This document shows, piece after piece, positions 33,870 to 40,465 of a stretch of DNA of 40,465 nucleotides (positions are counted from its first letter, which is position 1; every line of letters starts with the position of its first letter). The DNA is from Thiotrichaceae bacterium (GTDB taxonomy: Bacteria; Pseudomonadota; Gammaproteobacteria; Thiotrichales; Thiotrichaceae): NCBI GenBank assembly GCA_015490895.1, contig WFWY01000068.1, positions 1 to 40,465 on the forward strand, written 5' to 3'. The notes under the pieces were generated by a model. That model worked only from the letters and a program-made list of their open reading frames with translations, was not told the DNA's origin and made no database searches. The position numbers and the translations under genes were made by a program.

Positions 33870-34387
33870 AGCGCTTCTCCCTGTTTGATCCGGGCCAGCT
33901 TAATACTGACGTTTACCCGGCCTTTGGCTTTTTTTGCATCACTGTTTAAAGGAATAATGTTCATCGAAAGAATCTGTAACCCATAGCGCGTTTCCAGCTC
34001 CCCCAGGAACCGGAAAACCTGATCAGCATTGACATCTTTAAGGGAAATACTCACTTCTTTGTTACCCCGCATTTGTTTCAGGCCTTTCTTGAGTTGATAG
34101 CGCTGCAAGGTAGTTTCTATAATTTGTGAAGGGTTGGCGCGCACCTTTGGACGACGGGTTTGCGGGTTACTTCTTGCCTGCTGGATTTTCTGCTGCGCCT
34201 TTTGCATCCAGCGCAACTCATTTGCACGCTCTGCCACCTGCTTTTCAAGAGCCCTCTGATGCGAAGATAGCGGCTCCCAGAGCCCTCCCCACAAGATAAT
34301 AAACAACGCAATACCAACACCACCAAAAACCATGAGTTTTTCACGTGGGCTGAGCATAAGCAACCACTGTTCAATGCGCTGCTTCAT
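33866..34387 (-). CDS. gspM: Type II secretion system protein M
   Basis: A 173-residue inner-membrane assembly platform protein. A short cytoplasmic stretch (MKQRIEQWLLMLSPREKLM) precedes one helix (VFGGVGIALFIILWGGLW), then a periplasmic ferredoxin-like domain (VSISLKDVNADQVFRFLGELE). GspM binds GspL, whose gene precedes it with a 4 base overlap, as does gspN after it. Confidence 0.92.
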   Translation of the reverse strand: MKQRIEQWLLMLSPREKLMVFGGVGIALFIILWGGLWEPLSSHQRALEKQVAERANELRWMQKAQQKIQQARSNPQTRRPKVRANPSQIIETTLQRYQLKKGLKQMRGNKEVSISLKDVNADQVFRFLGELETRYGLQILSMNIIPLNSDAKKAKGRVNVSIKLARIKQGEAL

Positions 34388-35610
34388 GGTGTTTCCTTTT
34401 TAATTCTCAGAGTGGATTCAACCTTGTTAGCTGAGGTTGTGGACGACACGACCTCAGCATCTATGCCTTGTGTATCAATCGCTGCCCGAAACTGCTCCAG
34501 CCGGGACAGTGATGCTGCCGTGACAGCCAGGTTCAGCCCGGTCGTATCAAAACGCAAGGTAGACAAGGTAACATCATCGAACTGTTTGATAGCAGGAGTA
34601 ATTATTGCCAGTAACTCCAGAGGTGAGACTTGAGTGACCACACTGCCTGGATCCAGTATTTTGAGCTGCTCAGCCATACCAGCATGCAAAATACGATAAT
34701 CGCTATCCACCCGTCTATTCGGGAATGTTTCTGCATACACCCGGGCAATCGCACTATCCAGTTGTTTAAGCTGGTTATTCAGCTGATAATTCTTCACTCC
34801 CATGACAAGTGTCCATAACACACTCAGCAATACTGCCAGTAATACGACACTTTTCCATCTGGATAAATGCTTTGTCCAGCCCTGCTGCCCCTTACGTTGA
34901 AAACGGTTCAGCAAGTTGAGGGGAAGAGCCTGCAACAAGCTTGCATCACATTGGCGATAGAGATTCTTCTCCGGTTGTAGCTGGATACCTTCAGGAAATA
35001 CATCACCCAGCGACAAGTCACGCTCCATAGAAACCGGGCCACCCAAGACCACTTTTTCAATCGCATCATCCTCCAGGACTTTTGGCAAGAGCATAGAAAG
35101 CAGTGTAAAATCAAGACAGTACCCTGAAAAAGTATCACTCCGAAACAGAGCACGTTGCCGCTCGTCAATCACGAGTGCAGCCGTTCCAGGCTGTACCGGC
35201 AAGGCAAAGACATCCGGCAAGATCACGTGCGGAACCAGGCCATACTGTTCCAGTACGTCCAGCCATTGTTGCAGTCGCACTGCGTTCATCGCCGCGACAT
35301 TCAATAACTTATCTCCTGCTTTACGGTGATAAACAAAATGCAGGGATTCGACAGCTTCTGCAAGGTTTTCCTCCAGTGCATACGGCACTGCACGCGCCAG
35401 TAACTTCGGGTTGGTCGCAGGGATATCCACTTCACTTAGCACGACTTCTTCAGAAGGAATCAGCAAAAGGATACGTTTCCCCTGACTCAACTCCTTGACC
35501 TGTTGCCAGCCTGATGCAGAAAAAGTATCTCTTTGCTGTTGTTTGGATAACAGCGCATAATCCACCGTCTGCGTCTCTAAAGCGGATAATTTAAGGATCA
35601 ACCATTGCAT
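34384..35610 (-). CDS. gspL: Type II secretion system protein L
   Basis: A 408-residue bitopic protein linking the GspE ATPase to the assembly platform. The N-terminal actin-like cytoplasmic part (to about 250) has LLLIPSEEVVLSEVDIPATNPKLLARAVPYALEE in outline, the GspL signature. One membrane helix (WKSVVLLAVLLSVLWTLVMGV) precedes the periplasmic ferredoxin-like domain. Lies 23 bp after gspK. Confidence 0.93.
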   Translation of the reverse strand: MQWLILKLSALETQTVDYALLSKQQQRDTFSASGWQQVKELSQGKRILLLIPSEEVVLSEVDIPATNPKLLARAVPYALEENLAEAVESLHFVYHRKAGDKLLNVAAMNAVRLQQWLDVLEQYGLVPHVILPDVFALPVQPGTAALVIDERQRALFRSDTFSGYCLDFTLLSMLLPKVLEDDAIEKVVLGGPVSMERDLSLGDVFPEGIQLQPEKNLYRQCDASLLQALPLNLLNRFQRKGQQGWTKHLSRWKSVVLLAVLLSVLWTLVMGVKNYQLNNQLKQLDSAIARVYAETFPNRRVDSDYRILHAGMAEQLKILDPGSVVTQVSPLELLAIITPAIKQFDDVTLSTLRFDTTGLNLAVTAASLSRLEQFRAAIDTQGIDAEVVSSTTSANKVESTLRIKKETP

Positions 35611-35633
35611 GTTTTCGTAGAGATTCCTGCTTG

Positions 35634-36665
35634 TTATGGTTCACTAAATTCACGGCTAACAACACGGGTACGACCGGTATTATCACGAAATAGTATACTG
35701 TTTATAAAGACTCTCACTTTACCGATTTGCACTAAACCCTGTAACAGAAAATAGTCACTGGTAACACCAAGACGGTCGGTTGGGAAGTCACCCGGATTTG
35801 CAAGTCCCAGGGATCGAGTGAAATCTGTGACCGAGGCAAAAGGTTCCTGTTTTCGATCCTCAATCACGTTTGCCACTTGCGTTTCATCAATGTTACCAAG
35901 CGCGTACAATACATCAAAAGGTGCCGTATTAACATTGATCCGGGTTTTTTTCGTGGGTAATACGGCCACAAAAGTGGCTATTTTTGCTAAAATATCTCTC
36001 TCATTCCCATCCACATCTTTTATTTTCTCATTAAAACCCTTGAGCAAACGTAACTCGGAAAGCGACACCAATGGCGAATTAGCCGCAAGATAGGGTGGTT
36101 GCTGAATACGATAGTAGGCACTTTCAGCACCGGCCTGACTCTCCTGCTCGTTGCCATCCAGCCAGTCGATCAATACATCAACCAGGGGCTCGGCTGGTAG
36201 CTGCAAGCGGGAAAAAAGAACCTTCAAACGCGCCACCTGAGACGGGTCGGGGCGTTCTATGACCTCACCATCCTGTTTCACTTCTTCTATGAGGTCATTC
36301 AGGTTCAAGCGTGCCTGTAAATCAAACAACTGACCATTCATCTGCCCTCCAGGAATCGGAATGGGAGGAAGCAAGGTTGCCCAGGTATCATCCAGTGAGT
36401 CTATCGTATTCTCCTGAAAATCATTTCGGAGAATAATCCCGGCCCAGGCTTCCATGCCCGTAGCATATTGGTAGGCTTGTTCCAGTGCACCCAGATTCCC
36501 TGCCAGCCGGATTGAAACTTGTTGCCGGTAGGCTAATGTAGCAGCCAAAGCCACAGCAATCGCTGTAATCACCAATGCAGTGATCAGTGCCACGCCTCTT
36601 TGTGATGAGTGGTTTGCCAGGCTATTTCGAAAGAGGTGCTTTGTAAAAATCAATATGGGGTTCAA
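35634..36665 (-). CDS. gspK: Type II secretion system minor pseudopilin K
   Basis: A 343-residue minor pseudopilin of the pilus tip. The prepilin peptidase site is QRG/VALITALVITAIAVALAAT; position +5 is not Glu, as is typical for GspK. The rest has LNLNDLI, two helix-hairpin-helix like segments (INVNTAPFDVLYALGNI, VIEDRKQEPFASVTDF) and the expected domain length. First gene of the K-L-M-N set; no gspJ or other gsp gene precedes it. Confidence 0.93.
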   Translation of the reverse strand: MNPILIFTKHLFRNSLANHSSQRGVALITALVITAIAVALAATLAYRQQVSIRLAGNLGALEQAYQYATGMEAWAGIILRNDFQENTIDSLDDTWATLLPPIPIPGGQMNGQLFDLQARLNLNDLIEEVKQDGEVIERPDPSQVARLKVLFSRLQLPAEPLVDVLIDWLDGNEQESQAGAESAYYRIQQPPYLAANSPLVSLSELRLLKGFNEKIKDVDGNERDILAKIATFVAVLPTKKTRINVNTAPFDVLYALGNIDETQVANVIEDRKQEPFASVTDFTRSLGLANPGDFPTDRLGVTSDYFLLQGLVQIGKVRVFINSILFRDNTGRTRVVSREFSEP

Positions 36666-36733
36666 ATCAGCTAGTTGGTTACATCCGGAAAATGACGGAT
36701 TCTCTATCAGAAGGAGAAAAAGCAGACAGTCTT

Positions 36734-38641
36734 CTAGTTTATTTTCCGAGCCTTAACAGGTTGTAACCTGTCCGAAATACGTCTGCCATTACCTTGCGTC
36801 AGCTTATGATCATAAATAGTAGTATACGCCATAACAGCTCGAACGTACTTACGGGTTTCTGTAAATGGAATGCTCTCCACCCACCGATCTGCATCAATCG
36901 TTTTATCTGGCGTCCATTTTACTGAACGATTAGGGCCTGCATTATAGCCCGCCGTTGCCTTAACATAGCTGCCATTAAAATCTTTTAGCATACTTCCCAG
37001 ATAGGCACTACCCAGTTTCACGTTTAAGTGAGGCGTTAACAGGTCGTGTTTACGTACCGCCCCCAAACCCAGCTTCTTACCAACATAACGAGCCGTCGAA
37101 GGCAAGAGCTGCATCAAGCCAACAGCGCGGGCACTGGACACAGCTTTTTTATTAAAAACACTTTCGCGGCGCATCACCCCATATACCCAGGCAGGGTTAA
37201 CACCCTGTTGCTGACTCATTTCAGTGATCAACTTTCTATAAAGTAACGGGAAGCGTAAACCCACCTGATTCCAGTCTCCGGTTTTGGCAACCGAACGCAC
37301 CGCCAGTATTGGCCTCTCCAGCTTGAGTGCCAGTGCCGCCGCTGCCAGCTGACCATCCTTGTTCATATGCTTCAACCCCCAAAACCATTCTTTATAGGCC
37401 AGTGAGTCATTACCAATAGCAAACCATTCCATAGCACGAGAAATCGGGGAAACAATCTGTACGTTTTTTTCACAATCGCTCCAGTCCTCATTATATTGAT
37501 CCAGCACCTTGTAGTTTTTTCCAAGCCAATCCGCTGACAAAAAACCATAGAAGGTTGCATTATTTGCAAGCTCGGAAAAGAGCTGTTTTGCCTGCTCCCG
37601 ACTACCTGTCTGACTGCTGGCTCGTGCCTTCCAGTAACGCCAGATATCACGTTGTGCCACCTCCTCCGTCATGGCATCAATAGCCTCTTTCAACTGTTGC
37701 CATTGGCCTTCACGTAAAGCACTTCTGGCCATCCAGGTATTAGCCTCATCATTGCGATAGGCTGCCGGTATTTTACCAAAAGACTGCAAGGCCTTCGGAT
37801 CATGGTTTAACGCAGCACGTGTCGCCAGATAGGCCCCAACGCTGTGTTTCTCTTCCGGGGTAAAACGGTATTTTTTCTGCATATCACGCCAGAGCTTATA
37901 ACCCTTTTTATAGTTTTTTCGGGCGGTACGTTTTACCGCATGTGCAATCACCTTGCGTGAATACTTGCCACCTTTTAAGTGTCGGCTTTTTAAAGCCCGC
38001 CCCGGACTCCCGTGTGCAACAATCAGCTGCTCTGCTATTTTTCTTTCATCATCTGGAAGATATTTAATCAGAGAACGCGCCAGCCTGCTGTTATTTTTAT
38101 CAACCGAGAGCTGAATGCGCTGCCAATACGCCGCTTTATCCAGGAACCCTGACTTTCTCAGCTGTGCAAATAGCGGGTTACAGCTTCTGGGTCTTGATTT
38201 CGATGACATCCAGAGTTTTTTTGCTTCCTCCAGAGCTGAGCCTTTATCCCCAACATGCGCCAGGGCCTGTAAATAATAGCAACGAGCCGCAACATCGGCC
38301 GCCAACGGTGAATAAACAGCCACTATTTTTTTCCAGCGCTGCTGAGTGGCCAAACGCCCCAGCCAGTGTGACCAAAGCTTATCGGCCAGTGGTGTGTTTT
38401 TGTAGTTATCAATGAAACTCAGGAGCTGTTTTTCAGGAACTCCCTTCAGGTTGCGACGAATTTTTTCATATTCAAGATAAGGATATAAAGGATAATCCTT
38501 TAAATGGGATATCCGCGGGTTTTTGCCCTTTTTCAGTTCCTGGTATGCCACCTGAAACTGGGCACGCTGCTTGCTTGCCACAGATAATGTTGGCACAGCC
38601 AGTAAAAAAGAAAAGAGTAATAGCCCAATACGTTGTTTCAT
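36734..38641 (-). CDS. slt: Soluble lytic murein transglycosylase Slt70
   Basis: A 635-residue periplasmic enzyme. Signal peptide about 1-22, a long superhelical U-domain with repeated helices (to about 440), a linker domain and the C-terminal SLT domain. The catalytic Glu is in YGVMRRESVFNKKAVSSARAVGLMQLLPSTA, followed by ATAGYNAGPNRSVKW. It releases 1,6-anhydromuropeptides from peptidoglycan. Complete for the family. The gene lies 69 bp upstream of gspK, and the two are probably unrelated in function. Confidence 0.94.
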   Translation of the reverse strand: MKQRIGLLLFSFLLAVPTLSVASKQRAQFQVAYQELKKGKNPRISHLKDYPLYPYLEYEKIRRNLKGVPEKQLLSFIDNYKNTPLADKLWSHWLGRLATQQRWKKIVAVYSPLAADVAARCYYLQALAHVGDKGSALEEAKKLWMSSKSRPRSCNPLFAQLRKSGFLDKAAYWQRIQLSVDKNNSRLARSLIKYLPDDERKIAEQLIVAHGSPGRALKSRHLKGGKYSRKVIAHAVKRTARKNYKKGYKLWRDMQKKYRFTPEEKHSVGAYLATRAALNHDPKALQSFGKIPAAYRNDEANTWMARSALREGQWQQLKEAIDAMTEEVAQRDIWRYWKARASSQTGSREQAKQLFSELANNATFYGFLSADWLGKNYKVLDQYNEDWSDCEKNVQIVSPISRAMEWFAIGNDSLAYKEWFWGLKHMNKDGQLAAAALALKLERPILAVRSVAKTGDWNQVGLRFPLLYRKLITEMSQQQGVNPAWVYGVMRRESVFNKKAVSSARAVGLMQLLPSTARYVGKKLGLGAVRKHDLLTPHLNVKLGSAYLGSMLKDFNGSYVKATAGYNAGPNRSVKWTPDKTIDADRWVESIPFTETRKYVRAVMAYTTIYDHKLTQGNGRRISDRLQPVKARKIN

Positions 38642-38835
38642 ACTGCCCCAGAGTATTGATGGAATCTCTTACCAACCGCAACTGAGTACATTGCAACGGG
38701 TTATCAGAAATTCTGTATTTTTCATTATTATTAATTTGATTGCCACGAACCCGATGACTAAGGAACCCCCATAAAACAGAAGCTCTCTTTATCATTGATT
38801 CGAATCAGGAAATTATACACAGACTACAGAATAAT

Positions 38836-39762
38836 TCAGTGAATATCTGCCAATAATTTCAAATAGCGCTGGTAACGCCTGCCAGCAAGCTCTCCCATCT
38901 CAACGGCTTCACGTACCCGGCAACCTGGCTCATGTGCATGTGTACAGTTGTTAAACTTGCAGCCGGAGCTATAGGCAGCATACTCCCGAAAACCTTCCCT
39001 GAGCTGTGACTTTGTGATATCTGGTAGCACAAAGTCTCTTACGCCGGGAGAATCAACCAACTCCCCACCACCTGGCAGAGCATATAATGTGGTTGTGGTG
39101 GTCGTGTGTCGGCCCTCCCCAAACTGGGAGATTTCGCCTACCATGATCTCCTTGTCTGGCAATAAGGCATTGGCTAGTGATGACTTGCCTACACCGGATT
39201 GACCCACCAATATATTTGTCTTGCCATTGAGTATTTTCTGCAAGTCAGATAAACCACCTTCCTGCATCACTGCATCCGTCATCGCTACCGTGCGAATAAC
39301 CGGGTAGCCAATACAGGCATATTCCTTCAGCGCTTCCAGTGCCTCTGCACTGGCGTATTGTCCGGCCAGATCCTCTTTGTTCATAACGACAACAGCGCTG
39401 GCATCAAGCTGGTGGGCTGTAACCAGATAGCGATCCAGTAATTCCCAAAAGGGTGCTGGACGCCAGGATACCACCACCACGAGTTGATCAATATTAGCAG
39501 CGATGGTTTTTAAACGATGTCGGTGATCGGGACGTGTCAGCGCATTTTTTCTCGGAGCAATATCCATTAGCCGGGCATTGCCATGCTCTGCCAACGCAAT
39601 CGTCACGTTATCGCCACAAGCCACCTGATCAAACTTGCGTTTGGCCGTACAGCGTACTCTGGTATGGGGTGGGATTTCAACCAGCAGTTCCGCACCGTAG
39701 CGTGCAATAACCCGCCCCTGTAATTGCCCGGAAGAGGTACTGGAGCTGTTATTTGACATCAA
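38836..39762 (-). CDS. rsgA: Ribosome small subunit-dependent GTPase RsgA
   Basis: A 308-residue circularly permuted GTPase that checks 30S subunit maturation. An N-terminal OB fold (GRVIARYGAELLVEI), then G4 VVVMNKEDLA before G1 LVGQSGVGKSSLANAL and G3 VDSPGVRDF, and the C-terminal zinc site CKFNNCTHAHEPGC show the permuted order. The start at 39762 overlaps the upstream SPOR gene stop by 14 bases; a second Met at 39759 is equally possible. Confidence 0.96.
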   Translation of the reverse strand: MMSNNSSSTSSGQLQGRVIARYGAELLVEIPPHTRVRCTAKRKFDQVACGDNVTIALAEHGNARLMDIAPRKNALTRPDHRHRLKTIAANIDQLVVVVSWRPAPFWELLDRYLVTAHQLDASAVVVMNKEDLAGQYASAEALEALKEYACIGYPVIRTVAMTDAVMQEGGLSDLQKILNGKTNILVGQSGVGKSSLANALLPDKEIMVGEISQFGEGRHTTTTTTLYALPGGGELVDSPGVRDFVLPDITKSQLREGFREYAAYSSGCKFNNCTHAHEPGCRVREAVEMGELAGRRYQRYLKLLADIH

Positions 39763-40384
39763 TAATGAGTGGCTTAAACCCGGCTGTTATGACGATATTC
39801 CGCCAACGATCAATCGCAGCGGACTGTTCAGTTGGCCCTGCAAAGACCCTGAACCAGTCTTTACCCTGTACCCGTCTTTTTTCAATACGTGTTTCCAGAC
39901 CTTTTTGCAGCAGATTCTCTTGCGTTTTTCTGGCCTGTTTTTCTGACTTGAATGACGCTATCTGTAATATATGTGTCCCCGGTTTTAATACTATTTTTTC
40001 GATGGCTTCAGGCTGTGCAGGCTTATCTCGTTCAGAAGGCTGGACATTAATATCCAGCTCCAGATTGGGTAATACCGCATAGTAACTGAAACTGGCACGC
40101 TTCCTGTCTTGCTGCTCCTGCCGCGCACTTTTAATGACCTCCGAAATAGGATCAGGCTCCTGAATAGCATCAGCTATCGAAGGATCTCCATTTTCACCCA
40201 ATGCAACACTTTTTACTTCAGTGGCATCGGAATCTTCCGCAAGAGTAGAAGCATTTCTATAGTTGCCATAGAAATACATACCCAGCCCAACCAGCAAGCC
40301 CAGCACAATACCACTCAACATCCAGCCATAGCCGCCTGATGCTGGGCTTTTCGTATTCGCTTCTTTTTTATAGTCTTTGGTCAT
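39749..40384 (-). CDS. SPOR-domain membrane protein
   Basis: A 211-residue bitopic protein: one membrane helix at about 19-40 (GYGWMLSGIVLGLLVGLGMYFYG), an acidic/Glu-rich linker and a C-terminal SPOR domain (THILQIASFKSEKQARKTQENLLQKG ... VQGKDWFRVFAGP). SPOR binds denuded glycan strands at the septum, so a cell-division location is expected. The start agrees with the ATG before the TKDYKKEAN sequence. In many gammaproteobacteria such a gene follows argS; the upstream end lies outside this window. Confidence 0.9.
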   Translation of the reverse strand: MTKDYKKEANTKSPASGGYGWMLSGIVLGLLVGLGMYFYGNYRNASTLAEDSDATEVKSVALGENGDPSIADAIQEPDPISEVIKSARQEQQDRKRASFSYYAVLPNLELDINVQPSERDKPAQPEAIEKIVLKPGTHILQIASFKSEKQARKTQENLLQKGLETRIEKRRVQGKDWFRVFAGPTEQSAAIDRWRNIVITAGFKPLIIDVK

Positions 40385-40465
40385 GTAACAACGCTTCGTT
40401 AGATATACTTTAAGGATAGTATCAGAATACCATAAGGGGCGTTAAACTAATCCTCTGTTCATCAT

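Noticed and set aside
36740-36785. Family B end at the slt 3' end (AACCTGTCCGAAATAC)
   Set aside because: Only about 10-12 bases resemble the B terminal repeat and it lies wholly inside coding sequence; chance is likely.
40442-40465. End of an upstream gene at the right edge (MMNRGLV-stop on minus)
   Set aside because: Only seven codons are visible, so nothing can be said.

Overview
The window is a 40.5 kb chromosomal segment that looks gammaproteobacterial. The main support is gene order and family membership: mltD divergent from yafS-rnhA-dnaQ, a suhB/trmJ divergent pair, rsgA next to a SPOR protein, monothiol glutaredoxin, MltD and Slt70 lytic transglycosylases, and type II secretion genes gspK-L-M-N. 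Base composition is moderate. I see no rRNA, tRNA, CRISPR array, prophage or transposase gene. The species cannot be named from the sequence alone.

Layout. 1-4.6 kb: small PA3496-like protein, fthC and mltD on minus, then methyltransferase-rnhA-dnaQ on plus. 4.7-7.4 kb: two-gene ABC-2 exporter and a secreted ATP-dependent DNA ligase. 7.4-8.3 kb: a gene-free stretch holding fold-back repeats, one nested in another. 8.3-10.9 kb: ECF sigma factor, membrane anti-sigma factor and secreted subtilase. 11.0-15.8 kb: a 1283-residue FAD/Fe-S oxidoreductase followed by a CnoX-like thioredoxin-TPR protein. 16.0-22.0 kb: a metal island with a MerR regulator, SHOCT protein, Met/Gly repeat protein, DUF302 protein, Tat-exported multicopper oxidase and a cytochrome c-FTR1 iron permease. 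22.5-24.9 kb: acyltransferase-3 and a GT-C-like membrane protein. 25.3-33.0 kb: suhB, trmJ, DUF937, grxD, DUF2797, RhlE-like helicase and an S33 hydrolase. 33.1-36.7 kb: gspKLMN. 36.7-40.4 kb: slt, rsgA and a SPOR protein.

How genes work together. The sigma/anti-sigma/subtilase set looks like a self-contained envelope-signalling unit; the anti-sigma periplasmic part has a predicted beta-alpha-beta-beta-alpha-beta pattern like a subtilisin propeptide, which suggests the protease may recognise its own regulator. The metal island pairs a multicopper oxidase with an iron permease, as in oxidation-coupled high-affinity iron uptake, with Met-rich and DUF302 proteins as probable periplasmic metal partners.

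The most unusual structure is two families of short (about 165 bp) fold-back, MITE-like repeats, called A and B here. Both have terminal inverted repeats and imperfectly complementary arms. A1 has jumped into B1 at a TTAA site. Several copies lie exactly at gene 3' ends, where their ends supply the last codons or the stop codon of suhB, trmJ, gspN and the GT-C-like gene, or abut the stop of the SHOCT gene.
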